Source: Lactobacillus equicursoris DSM 19284 = JCM 14600 = CIP 110162
GTDB taxonomy: Bacteria; Bacillota; Bacilli; Lactobacillales; Lactobacillaceae
DNA length: 37,348 nt
NCBI RefSeq assembly: GCF_001434815.1
Contig: NZ_AZDU01000020.1
Location: 1 to 37,348, forward strand
Direction of reading: 5' to 3'
The translations under genes and the position numbers were made by a program. Below, in pieces: positions 18,155 through 25,812 of the stretch (its first letter is position 1; every line of letters starts with the position of its first letter). The notes beneath the pieces were generated by a model, which saw only the letters and a program-made list of their open reading frames with translations, ran no database searches and was not told where the DNA came from.

Positions 18155-19426
18155 ATGAAAGATATGAAAGTTTTGGTTGTTGGCTCTGGCGGCCGGGAAT
18201 ATGCGGTCGCTCGGGCTTTAAAGAAGAGTCCTTTAGTGAGTGAAGTTTACTGCGCGCCTGGCAACAGTGGCTTGGACCAAATTGGCGTCAAGCAGCTGGA
18301 CATTGCTGAAGACGACTTCAAGGGCCTGAAGGATTTTGCCATCAAGGAAGAGATCGACTGGACCTTTGTGGGCCCAGAAGATGCCTTGGTAGCCGGGATC
18401 GTGGACTACTTCCACGCCTTTGACCTGAAGATTTTTGGGCCAAATGCCCGGGCTGCTCAGCTGGAAGGGTCAAAGGACTACGCTCTCCGCTTTATGGAAA
18501 AATACGGCGTTCCGCACCCACGTTATGACACCTTCCAAGATGCTGAAAGTGCGATTCAAGCTCTGCCAGAATTTGGCCTGCCAGTGGTCTTAAAAGAAGA
18601 TGGCCTAGCTGGCGGCAAGGGCGTGGTCATTGCTGAAGACCAAGAAACTGCTGAAAACACCCTGCGGGAGATGTTTGACAAGGGGCAAAAGCAGGTTGTC
18701 TTAGAAGAATTCCTGACTGGTCCTGAATATTCTGTCTTTGCCGTGATGCAAGGCGGGGAATACCGGCTTTTGCCATTAGCCCAAGACCACAAGCGGGCTT
18801 ATGACGATGACAAGGGACCAAATACCGGCGGCATGGGTTCCTACAGCCCGGTTCCGCAACTGTCACAGGCAGAATACGACGAAATCGTTGACCAGCTGGT
18901 CAAGCCAACGGCAGCGGGGCTGGAAAAGGGTGGCTACGACTACCACGGCGTTTTGTACCTAGGCTTGATGATGACCGAAAAGGGTCCAAAGATGATCGAA
19001 TATAATGTTCGTCTGGGTGACCCAGAAACGGAAGTTGTCTTGCCGCGCCTGGCCAGTGACCTGGCAGAACTGGTTGATGCCAATGTGAACGACCGGGAAA
19101 TGCCAGAAGTCAAGGAAACGGACGATGCTGTCCTTGGCGTGATCTTGGCCGCTGAAGGCTACCCAAAGAGTCCTCTTAAGGGGCAAAAATTGGGTGCTTT
19201 CCCAGCTGAAGCTGGGATTGCGGTTGACTACGCCAATGTGAAGGCAGATGAAGCAGGAGACCTGTTTGGCAATGGGGGCCGGATCTTGATGGTTCGGGCA
19301 ACTGCCAAGGACCTGGCTGCGGCCCAAGAGCACGTTTACTCTTACTTAAAGAAGCTGGATATTCCGCAAACCTTCTACCGCCACGACATTGGCTTTAGAG
19401 CCACGGGCAAGAAGTATCAGGATTAA
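18155..19426 (+). CDS. purD: Phosphoribosylamine-glycine ligase (GAR synthetase)
   Basis: A 423-residue ATP-grasp ligase that joins phosphoribosylamine and glycine to form GAR. Motifs: VLVVGSGGRE at the N-terminus, KEDGLAGGKGV, GPNTGGMGSYSPVP, and EYNVRLGDPETEVVLPRL. In the first motif the usual GGREHA reads GGREYA, so Tyr16 replaces a highly conserved histidine. ATG at 18155 is chosen because AAGGA ends 11 bases before it; an upstream GTG at 18146 overlaps the site. It ends the long pur unit and is followed by a terminator. Confidence 0.95.
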   Translation: MKDMKVLVVGSGGREYAVARALKKSPLVSEVYCAPGNSGLDQIGVKQLDIAEDDFKGLKDFAIKEEIDWTFVGPEDALVAGIVDYFHAFDLKIFGPNARAAQLEGSKDYALRFMEKYGVPHPRYDTFQDAESAIQALPEFGLPVVLKEDGLAGGKGVVIAEDQETAENTLREMFDKGQKQVVLEEFLTGPEYSVFAVMQGGEYRLLPLAQDHKRAYDDDKGPNTGGMGSYSPVPQLSQAEYDEIVDQLVKPTAAGLEKGGYDYHGVLYLGLMMTEKGPKMIEYNVRLGDPETEVVLPRLASDLAELVDANVNDREMPEVKETDDAVLGVILAAEGYPKSPLKGQKLGAFPAEAGIAVDYANVKADEAGDLFGNGGRILMVRATAKDLAAAQEHVYSYLKKLDIPQTFYRHDIGFRATGKKYQD

Positions 19427-19455
19427 GCAAACTCTAAAAATTTGAACTATAACTT

Positions 19456-19488
19456 AAGAAGCTAGTCAATCTAGCTTCTTTTCTTTTG
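19456..19488 (+). terminator. Terminator after purD
   Basis: A perfect 10-bp stem AAGAAGCTAG (19456-19465) with CTAGCTTCTT (19471-19480), a 5-nt loop and a T-rich tail. Confidence 0.9.
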
Positions 19489-19559
19489 GCAAAAATACGA
19501 TAACGAATGGCCGTATAATAGGATCTCTGAAAAAAATTAGACAAAAATGATAAATAAGG

Positions 19560-19588
19560 TTGACATGAGAGAAAAAATAAAATAGAAT
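19560..19588 (+). promoter_or_regulatory. Promoter of the liv operon
   Basis: A consensus -35 box TTGACA (19560-19565), a 17-base spacer, and a -10 box TAGAAT (19583-19588). The start is expected near 19595, giving a leader of about 266 nt before livJ. Confidence 0.85.
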
Positions 19589-19611
19589 AAAAACAACTTA
19601 AGATTAAAAGG

Positions 19612-19673
19612 AGCTGAGAACAATGAAATCATCTATGTGTCATCAAATGAATAATTCAATGCTGTTCTCAGCT
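19612..19673 (+). repeat. Perfect 11-bp inverted repeat flanking the first half of the leader peptide
   Basis: AGCTGAGAACA (19612-19622) is the exact reverse complement of TGTTCTCAGCT (19663-19673). The left arm ends on the base before the leader ATG and shares 2 bases with its ribosome binding site. The right arm ends at the first Val codon. In RNA it would form a stem with a 40-nt loop that could limit leader initiation or be opened by the translating ribosome. Confidence 0.7.
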
Positions 19674-19703
19674 GTCGTCATTACTCTCTTGCAAATTATG
19701 TAG
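19623..19703 (+). CDS. Leader peptide of the liv operon, 26 residues
   Basis: A short reading frame with AAGGAG 9 bases before its ATG, 28 bases after the predicted transcription start. It has five methionines (residues 1, 5, 9, 13 and 26) and ends in AVVITLLQIM, a run containing two Val, two Leu and two Ile codons, then TAG. The stop lies at the 5' base of the next hairpin. Size, position, substrate-matched codons and downstream competing hairpins are those of an attenuation leader peptide. It is not known to me as an annotated gene. Translation has not been shown. Confidence 0.72.
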   Translation: MKSSMCHQMNNSMLFSAVVITLLQIM

Positions 19704-19720
19704 AGCTCTTTACGAGCTCT
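19702..19720 (+). promoter_or_regulatory. Leader hairpin 1:2, overlapping the leader peptide stop codon
   Basis: AGAGCTC (19702-19708) pairs with GAGCTCT (19714-19720) across loop TTTAC. Because GAGCTC is self-complementary, the 3' arm can instead pair with GAGCTC at 19742-19747 in the next segment. A ribosome sitting at the stop codon would cover the 5' arm. A loose T-rich stretch follows at 19721-19735. Confidence 0.65.
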
Positions 19721-19735
19721 TCTTCGGTTGTTTTT

Positions 19736-19776
19736 GTGAGTGAGCTCAGATGATCCGGATATGAGTCTTCGCTCAC
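19736..19776 (+). promoter_or_regulatory. Candidate antiterminator hairpin 3:4 of the liv leader
   Basis: GTGAGTGAG (19736-19744) pairs with the segment at 19768-19776, and CTCA (19745-19748) pairs with TGAG (19762-19765), leaving a 2-nt bulge and a 13-nt loop. The 3' half is the same sequence that forms the 5' half of the terminator at 19763-19806, so the two structures exclude each other. Confidence 0.65.
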
Positions 19777-19806
19777 AAGGGTGAGTGAAGGCTCTTTTAA
19801 TTTTAG
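19763..19806 (+). terminator. Intrinsic terminator (4:5) in the liv leader
   Basis: GAGTCTTCGCTCAC (19763-19776) pairs with GTGAGTGAAGGCTC (19781-19794) over all 14 positions, including two G-U pairs, with loop AAGG. The tail is TTTTAATTTT. It sits 55 bases before livJ and inside the transcript, so it must be avoided for the transporter to be made. Confidence 0.82.
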
Positions 19807-19860
19807 TTTAACGAATAGAGAATATTAAAGGTGTAATAAATTTTTGAAAGAGGAATCGTT

Positions 19861-21054
19861 ATGAACTTCAAGAAATTCTTCGGTGTCGCAGCCGCAACCA
19901 TGATGTCCGCTGCTGCTTTAACCGGTTGTGCAACTGCTAAGACTAGCTCAAACTCAGGCAATAAGGCAACTGACAACAAGATCAGAATCGGAGTTAACCT
20001 TGAATTATCAGGTTCAGTTGCCAGCTACGGCCAACAAGAAAAGAAGGGTGTTACTTTAGCCGCCCAACAAATCAACAAGAAGGGCGTTAAGATCGGTGGA
20101 AAGACTTATAAGGTTAAGCTTTATATCAGCGACAACAAGTCATCCACGTCAACTGCTGCTTCTGTTGCTGCTCAGCTTGCCAACTCAGATAAGATCGTTG
20201 CTGAAGTTGGTCCAGCCGCAACTGCTTACGCAACGGCTTCAATCTCCAACCTGACCAAGGCTGGCGTGCCACTGGTTTCACCATCAGCAACTGCTGCTGA
20301 ATTTACCCAAACTAAGAGCGGCCAAACTCAAAAGTACGTCTTCCGTTCATGCTTCATCGACCCATTCCAAGGTAAGAAGGCTGCGGACTTCATGTACAAC
20401 ACGCTGAAGAAGAGAAAGGTTGCTATTGTTGCTGACAACTCAACTGACTACGGTACTGGCCTTACCAAGTCCTTCACTACTGAATTCAAGAAGTTGGGCG
20501 GCAAGATCGTAACTACCCAATACTTCCAATCAGGTGACAAGGACTTCAACTCCACTCTGACAACGGTTAAAGGCAAGAACCCAGACGCAGTTTACCTGCC
20601 AGGCTACTACACTGAACTTGGTTTAGTTCTCAAGCAAGCTCGTGAAATGGGCATCAAGGTACCATTTGTCGGCGGTGACGGTATGGGTTCACCAAAGCTG
20701 GCTCAAATCGCTGGCAACAAGAACGCCACTAACGTTTACTACACTACTCACTTCTCAACTAAGTCAACTGACCCTGCAGTTACTAAGTTCATGAAGGTTT
20801 ACAAGGCTAAGTACCACGAAGACCCAGCTGTCTTCTCATCATTAGCTTACGACGCCGTTTACATGATTGTTAAGGCTGCTCAAAACGAAGGCGAAGTTTC
20901 ATCAAGCGCCGTTCAAAAGGGCTTAGCTAACCTGAAGAACTTCAAGGGTGTAACTGGTTCAATCACCATGGACTCCAAGCACAACCCACAAAAGTCAGTT
21001 GTTGTTGAACAAATGACTAACGGCAAGATCGCTAAGGCTTACACTGTTAAGTAA
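19861..21054 (+). CDS. livJ: Branched-chain amino acid ABC transporter, substrate-binding lipoprotein
   Basis: A 397-residue extracellular binding protein of the Leu/Ile/Val receptor family that delivers amino acids to the LivHM permease. A lipoprotein signal ends in the lipobox LTGC, with lipidation predicted at Cys23. The mature part follows the type I periplasmic-binding fold, with GVNLELSGSVASYGQQEKKG and EVGPAATAYATASISN. AGAGGAA lies about 7 bases before the ATG. It is first in the livJHMGF unit and lies behind the attenuator leader. Exact substrate preference among Leu, Ile and Val is inferred from family and leader codons. Confidence 0.93.
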   Translation: MNFKKFFGVAAATMMSAAALTGCATAKTSSNSGNKATDNKIRIGVNLELSGSVASYGQQEKKGVTLAAQQINKKGVKIGGKTYKVKLYISDNKSSTSTAASVAAQLANSDKIVAEVGPAATAYATASISNLTKAGVPLVSPSATAAEFTQTKSGQTQKYVFRSCFIDPFQGKKAADFMYNTLKKRKVAIVADNSTDYGTGLTKSFTTEFKKLGGKIVTTQYFQSGDKDFNSTLTTVKGKNPDAVYLPGYYTELGLVLKQAREMGIKVPFVGGDGMGSPKLAQIAGNKNATNVYYTTHFSTKSTDPAVTKFMKVYKAKYHEDPAVFSSLAYDAVYMIVKAAQNEGEVSSSAVQKGLANLKNFKGVTGSITMDSKHNPQKSVVVEQMTNGKIAKAYTVK

Positions 21055-21090
21055 CAGTTTTTAGCGTAGCAAATCAAGGAGGTTTTAATT

Positions 21091-21969
21091 TTGCATACAT
21101 TTTTTCAGCAATTGATAAATGGACTGTCACTCGGTAGCATTTATGCTTTGCTGGCTCTGGGGTACATGATCGTTTATGGTATCTCCAAGCTGCTGAACTT
21201 CGCTCACGGTGACGTCTACATGCTAGGTGCTTATTGGGGCTACTACACCATCAACTACTTGCACTTTGGCTTTTTAGCCGCCTTGATCACTGCTATGCTG
21301 GCCTGCGGTTTGGCTGGGGTGATTATCGAAGCTGTTGCCTACCGGCCGCTGCGTAATGCACCCCGGGTGGCTGCTTTGATTACGGCTATCGGTGTTTCCT
21401 ACTTTTTGGAAAACGGGATGTCTTACCTGGTAACGTCAGACACCAGAAACTTCCCGCAGGTTATCAAGAGAAAGACTTTTGATCTTGGTGGTGTGTCAAT
21501 TTCTAACATTCAGCTGATCATCTTTGCGACCACGATCGTCTTGATGGCGGCTCTGGTTTACATCATCAACCATACCAAGACCGGCCGGGCCATGCGGTCA
21601 GTATCAACTGACTACGACGCAGCCAGTCTGATGGGGATCAACATCAACCACGCAGTTTCCATCACCTTCGCTTTGGGGAGCGCCTTGGCGGGTGCCGCCG
21701 GCGTTTTGATTGGGATGTACTACAACTCAATCGACCCTCTGATGGGGATGACTCCTGGTATTAAGGCTTTTGTTGCCGCGGTTTTAGGCGGGATCGGCTC
21801 CATTCCAGGTGCGGCTGTTGGTGGCTTCTTGATTGGTCTTTTGGAAACTGCTGTTCAAGCTCTGGGCTTCTCAGCCTTTAGAGATGCAGCCGTATATATC
21901 GTATTAATCGTTATCCTGCTCGTTTTGCCAGGCGGTCTGTTTGGCAAGAAGCAAGTTGAAAAGGTTTAG
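21091..21969 (+). CDS. livH: Branched-chain amino acid ABC transporter, permease LivH
   Basis: A 292-residue inner-membrane permease with about eight hydrophobic segments. The conserved start NGLSLGSIYALLALGYMIVYGI and the C-terminal FVAAVLGGIGSIPGA loop, which contacts the ATPase, are typical. The start is TTG with a perfect AAGGAGG 7 bases upstream; the usual family N-terminus begins here. It pairs with LivM to form the translocation channel. Confidence 0.95.
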   Translation: MHTFFQQLINGLSLGSIYALLALGYMIVYGISKLLNFAHGDVYMLGAYWGYYTINYLHFGFLAALITAMLACGLAGVIIEAVAYRPLRNAPRVAALITAIGVSYFLENGMSYLVTSDTRNFPQVIKRKTFDLGGVSISNIQLIIFATTIVLMAALVYIINHTKTGRAMRSVSTDYDAASLMGININHAVSITFALGSALAGAAGVLIGMYYNSIDPLMGMTPGIKAFVAAVLGGIGSIPGAAVGGFLIGLLETAVQALGFSAFRDAAVYIVLIVILLVLPGGLFGKKQVEKV

Positions 21970-21985
21970 GAGGGACAAGTCAGAC

Positions 21986-22963
21986 ATGAAAAAGAATTTG
22001 AAATACAATCTTTGCTGGCTGGTCCTGATGGTAGCAGGTTTCTACCTGATCAACACCTTGATGCTGACAGGTGTCATCAATACCTTTATTGAAAACATGC
22101 TGGTGACGATCGGGATTAACATTATCTTGGCCGTTGGCTTGAACTTGATCATTGGTTTCTCTGGTCAGTTCTCCTTGGGTCACGCCGGTTTTATGGCCTT
22201 GGGTGCCTACGCAACTGGGATTATGACCCAAACTATGAATTCAGCAGGTGGCTTTTACCTGTCAATCTTGGTCGGCGTAGTCATTTCCATTATCGTGGCC
22301 TTAATCGTCGGCATCCCAACCCTCCGTCTGCATGGTGACTACTTCGCCATCGCCACGATGGGGGCTGCGGAAATCATCAGAATTGTCATCAACAATATGA
22401 AGATCACCAACGGGGCAGCTGGATTGTTCAACATTCCGCAGTTTGCTACTTGGGACATTGTCTACATCTTCGTTTGCTTGACGACGATCGTCACGGTAAA
22501 CTTTATCCATTCTAAGAATGGCCGTGCCGTGATCTCAATTCGGGAAAACGAAATTGCCGCTGAAGCCATGGGGGTTAACACCACCAAGTGGAAGCTGTCA
22601 GCCTTTGTTTTAGGGGCTGCTACTGCCGCCATTGCTGGTTCTCTTTACGCTTCATACCTCCAAACCATCGTTCCATCCAGTTTCGGCATCATGGAATCAA
22701 TCACCATTTTGATTTACGCCGTGCTTGGGGGGCTGGGCAGCATCACTGGTACCTTTGTCGCTACCATCTTGCTGGGCGTTTTGGACACGGCCCTTCAAAG
22801 CTTGGGCGTTTTGCGGATGGTCTTTTACGCAATTGCCTTGATCGTAATCATGATCTTCAGACCAGGTGGTCTGTTTGGCAAGTGGGAATTTTCATTCAAG
22901 CACCTATTGACCCGCAAGCAAAATGGGGACATGGCTGAAGTTGAAAAAGAAGAAAGCAAGTAG
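21986..22963 (+). CDS. livM: Branched-chain amino acid ABC transporter, permease LivM
   Basis: A 325-residue multi-pass permease, partner of LivH. It shows GLNLIIGFSGQFSLGHAGFM and the ATPase-contact loop YAVLGGLGSITGTF near the C-terminus. ATG at 21986 follows AGGAGG by 12 bases, which is long. A TTG at 21941 within livH would extend it by 15 highly charged residues without a better site, so I reject it. Confidence 0.93.
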   Translation: MKKNLKYNLCWLVLMVAGFYLINTLMLTGVINTFIENMLVTIGINIILAVGLNLIIGFSGQFSLGHAGFMALGAYATGIMTQTMNSAGGFYLSILVGVVISIIVALIVGIPTLRLHGDYFAIATMGAAEIIRIVINNMKITNGAAGLFNIPQFATWDIVYIFVCLTTIVTVNFIHSKNGRAVISIRENEIAAEAMGVNTTKWKLSAFVLGAATAAIAGSLYASYLQTIVPSSFGIMESITILIYAVLGGLGSITGTFVATILLGVLDTALQSLGVLRMVFYAIALIVIMIFRPGGLFGKWEFSFKHLLTRKQNGDMAEVEKEESK

Positions 22964-22978
22964 CGAAGGAGGAACAGA

Positions 22979-23755
22979 ATGACAGAAGCTTTAAGCGCAG
23001 ATCACATTACCAAAGTGTTCGGCGGTCTGACTGCCGTTGACGATGTTTCTCTGCACGTTAATGAAAAAGAATTGGTGGCATTGATTGGACCAAACGGTGC
23101 CGGCAAGACCACTTTCTTCAACTGCTTGACCGGCGTGGCTCCGGCAACGTCTGGCGTAGTTAAGATTGGCGGCCAGGAAGTCAAGAAGAATACCAAGGCT
23201 TACAAGGTGGCCCAAATGGGGATTTCCCGGACCTTCCAGAACATCCGGCTCTTTAGCCAATTGTCCGTTTTGGAAAACATCTTGATTGCCATGACCAATC
23301 AATTTAAGGAAGGCTTTTTAACCTCAGTTTTCCGTCTGCCAAGTTTTTACAAGACTGAGGACGAGATGGAAGAAAAGGCAATTGCCTTGCTGAAGGACTT
23401 CAACTTGCAAGACGTCATGTACTACCCAGCTGGTGACCTGCCATACGGGACCCAGCGGAAGGTGGAAATCGTCCGGGCCCTGGCAACCAAGCCAAAGATT
23501 ATCTGCTTGGACGAACCAGCAGCCGGGATGAACCCAGAAGAAACGGCTGACTTGACCCGCTTGATCAAGCGCCTGCAGACTGAATACGGGATTGCCGTTT
23601 TGCTGATTGAACACGACATGTCCTTGGTAATGAACCTGGCAGAAAGAATTTACGTTTTGGCTGAAGGCAAGCTTTTGGCCAAGGGGACGCCAGAGGAAAT
23701 TCAAAATAACCAAGCCGTTATCGATGCCTACTTGGGAGGTGGCGTAGATGCCTAA
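22979..23755 (+). CDS. livG: Branched-chain amino acid ABC transporter, ATPase LivG
   Basis: A 258-residue ATP-binding subunit. Walker A GPNGAGKTT, Q-loop SRTFQNIRLF, the degenerate signature LPYGTQRKVEIVRAL that is characteristic of LivG, Walker B IICLDEPAAGMNP, and the H-loop LLIEHDMSLV are all present. AGGAGGA lies just before the ATG. It overlaps livF by 8 bases. Confidence 0.96.
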   Translation: MTEALSADHITKVFGGLTAVDDVSLHVNEKELVALIGPNGAGKTTFFNCLTGVAPATSGVVKIGGQEVKKNTKAYKVAQMGISRTFQNIRLFSQLSVLENILIAMTNQFKEGFLTSVFRLPSFYKTEDEMEEKAIALLKDFNLQDVMYYPAGDLPYGTQRKVEIVRALATKPKIICLDEPAAGMNPEETADLTRLIKRLQTEYGIAVLLIEHDMSLVMNLAERIYVLAEGKLLAKGTPEEIQNNQAVIDAYLGGGVDA

Positions 23756-24464
23756 TGAAATCTTAAAAGTTGACCATCTCTCAGTAAACTACGGGGCGAT
23801 TAAAGCCGTTCGTGATGTCAGCTTTGACATCAAGGAAGGGGAAATCGTAACCCTGATTGGGGCAAACGGTGCCGGCAAGTCTACTATCTTGAAGACCATC
23901 TCAGGACTCCTCAAGCCAAGTGCTGGTGATATCCTCTTTATGGGTGAGTCTTTGGCTAAGCTGACCGCTCCTAAGATTGTAGCGGCCGGGGTCTCCCAAG
24001 TGCCAGAAGGTCGGCGAATCTTTGCCGACATGACGGTTAAGGAAAACCTGCAGCTGGGGGCCTATCTTCGTAAAGACAAAGATGGGATTAACGAAGACAT
24101 GGAAAAGATGTTCAAGCGTTTCCCAATCTTGAAGGAAAGACAAAAGCAAGACGCTGCTACCTTGTCAGGTGGTGAGCAGCAGATGCTGGCCATGGCCAGA
24201 GCCTTGATGGCAAAGCCAAAGCTGCTGTTGCTGGACGAACCATCAATGGGTTTGGCGCCAATCTACATTCAGGAAATTTTTGACATCATTGAAAGCATCA
24301 ACAAGGAAGGCATGACCGTCCTCTTGATTGAACAAAATGCCCGGCAAGCCTTGAGCATTGCCGATCGGGGCTACGTTCTGGCTTCTGGTGAGGTCAAGAT
24401 GACTGGTACCGGGCAAGAGCTCTTGCACGACCCAGCCGTCCAAAAGGCTTACCTGGGTGGCTAA
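23748..24464 (+). CDS. livF: Branched-chain amino acid ABC transporter, ATPase LivF
   Basis: A 238-residue ATP-binding subunit, the heterodimer partner of LivG. Walker A GANGAGKST, the signature LSGGEQQMLAMARAL, Walker B LLLLDEPSMGLAP and the switch region LIEQNARQAL are intact. The start ATG lies inside the last codons of livG behind GGGAGGTGG. It closes the operon, and a terminator follows 14 bases later. Confidence 0.96.
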   Translation: MPNEILKVDHLSVNYGAIKAVRDVSFDIKEGEIVTLIGANGAGKSTILKTISGLLKPSAGDILFMGESLAKLTAPKIVAAGVSQVPEGRRIFADMTVKENLQLGAYLRKDKDGINEDMEKMFKRFPILKERQKQDAATLSGGEQQMLAMARALMAKPKLLLLDEPSMGLAPIYIQEIFDIIESINKEGMTVLLIEQNARQALSIADRGYVLASGEVKMTGTGQELLHDPAVQKAYLGG

Positions 24465-24478
24465 AAATAAAATAAAGA

Positions 24479-24507
24479 AGCGTCGCGGATGTTGCCGCGG
24501 CGTTTTT
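24479..24507 (+). terminator. Terminator after livF
   Basis: AGCGTCGCGG (24479-24488) pairs with CCGCGGCGTT (24495-24504), including two G-U pairs, around a 6-nt loop, then a run of T. Confidence 0.85.
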
Positions 24508-24577
24508 CTTTGGTTAAAATATAAATAAGAATTAAATTAAAAAGAGACTAGAAATAGACGAGGAAAAGGGGAATATC

Positions 24578-25729
24578 ATGACAGGCTTTCAAACCCGCTT
24601 GGTTCACCAGCCCAAGCAAAATGACAACAATACTGGTGCCGTAACGGTGCCGATTTATAAGGCGACGACTTTTGCCTATCCCAAAATCGGGGCCGAGGTC
24701 AAGTATGATTATTCCCGGTCGGGCAACCCAACGAGAAATGCGGTAGAAGAGCAGCTGGCTGACCTGGAAGGCGGTGCTAGAGCCTTCTTGTTTGGCTCCG
24801 GCATGGCGGCCATTCATGCAGCTCTGGCAATTTTTCAAAAGGGCGATCACATCATTATCGGCGACCAGATTTATGGGGGGACCTTTAGAATCCTCCACCA
24901 ATTCTTTGAAAATTGGGGACTAGAAGTAACGCCGATTGACACCCGGGACCTAACAGCAGTTGAATGGGCCATCCAGGATAATACCAAGGGCGTTTACTTT
25001 GAGCCGGTGACTAATCCCTTGCTGCAAGTAACCCCGGTTGCAGGCATTGCCAAGATTGCCCAAAAACATGGTCTCTTGACCATCGTGGACAACACCTTCT
25101 TGAGTCCTTACCTTTTAAATCCAATTGAATATGGGGCAGATCTGGTTGTTCACTCAGCAACTAAGTATCTGTCGGGTCACTCTGACGTCAGTGCCGGAGC
25201 CGTGATCACTAAAGACGAGGAATTAGCTAAGAGAGTCTACTTTGTTCAAAATGCCATTGGCGGGGTCTTGTCACCAGAAGATTCAAACGAGCTTGCCCGC
25301 GGGATTAAAACTCTGGCCTTGCGGATGGACCGGCAAGAAGCAAATGTCTTGAAGCTGGTCGCCTTTTTGAAAAAGGAGAAGGGGATTGCCAAGATTTACT
25401 ATCCAGGCGACCCAGACCTGGCAGGCTACGAAGAGCTAAAAACGGAAGCCAAAGGGGCCGGCGGCGTCTTCTCTTTTGAACTGGATGAAGCAGTCTATGA
25501 CCCAGAAGTCTTTGTCAACTCCTTGGAGATTTTTGCCCTGGCGGTTAGCCTGGGCGCTGTTGAAAGCCTGGTGGAATTGCCAAGTAAGATGAGTCACGCC
25601 GAACTGAGTCCAGAAGAGCAGCTAGCTGCCGGCATCAAGCCCGGCCTCATCCGCTTAGCTGTCGGGATTGAAGACGCTGACGACTTGATTGAGGACTTAA
25701 AGCAGGCTTTGGCTAAGGCAAAGAGATAG
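24578..25729 (+). CDS. Cys/Met-metabolism PLP-dependent enzyme (cystathionine beta-lyase or gamma-synthase type)
   Basis: A 383-residue enzyme of the trans-sulfuration family that acts on cystathionine, homoserine esters or sulfur amino acids. Motifs: YDYSRSGNPTRNAVE, GSGMAAIHAAL, VDNTFLSPYL, and the PLP lysine Lys196 in VVHSATKYLSGHSD. The C-terminal RLAVGIEDADDLIEDL is typical. The segment between YPG and GGVFSFEL has normal length. Sequence alone does not separate beta-lyase, gamma-lyase and gamma-synthase, so I give no symbol. AAGGGGA lies about 6 bases before the ATG. The upstream gap of 70 bases after the liv terminator holds only a weak promoter candidate and no riboswitch that I can see. 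Confidence 0.88.
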   Translation: MTGFQTRLVHQPKQNDNNTGAVTVPIYKATTFAYPKIGAEVKYDYSRSGNPTRNAVEEQLADLEGGARAFLFGSGMAAIHAALAIFQKGDHIIIGDQIYGGTFRILHQFFENWGLEVTPIDTRDLTAVEWAIQDNTKGVYFEPVTNPLLQVTPVAGIAKIAQKHGLLTIVDNTFLSPYLLNPIEYGADLVVHSATKYLSGHSDVSAGAVITKDEELAKRVYFVQNAIGGVLSPEDSNELARGIKTLALRMDRQEANVLKLVAFLKKEKGIAKIYYPGDPDLAGYEELKTEAKGAGGVFSFELDEAVYDPEVFVNSLEIFALAVSLGAVESLVELPSKMSHAELSPEEQLAAGIKPGLIRLAVGIEDADDLIEDLKQALAKAKR

Positions 25730-25812
25730 CGAATATCAAATATCAAACATCAAGTTGAATAGAAAAAATATAAAACAATGTAGTTAGGATTTTAATTAGG
25801 AAGAGGATTAGC

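Noticed and set aside
19499-19519. PurBox-like ATAACGAAT and a TATAAT box after the purD terminator
   Set aside because: The box fits only half the consensus, and the TATAAT has no -35 box at workable spacing; the TTGACA/TAGAAT promoter downstream is far better.
19595-19860. T-box riboswitch in the liv leader
   Set aside because: No T-box sequence of the form UGGNACCGCG and no specifier-loop AGAA motif could be found; the leader peptide model explains the region better.
24508-24577. SAM or methionine riboswitch before the first PLP enzyme
   Set aside because: The gap is only 70 bases and shows no multi-helix structure or terminator of its own.
25730-25770. Short tandem TATCAA repeats between the two PLP enzyme genes
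   Set aside because: Only three imperfect copies in AT-rich sequence; too short to separate from chance.
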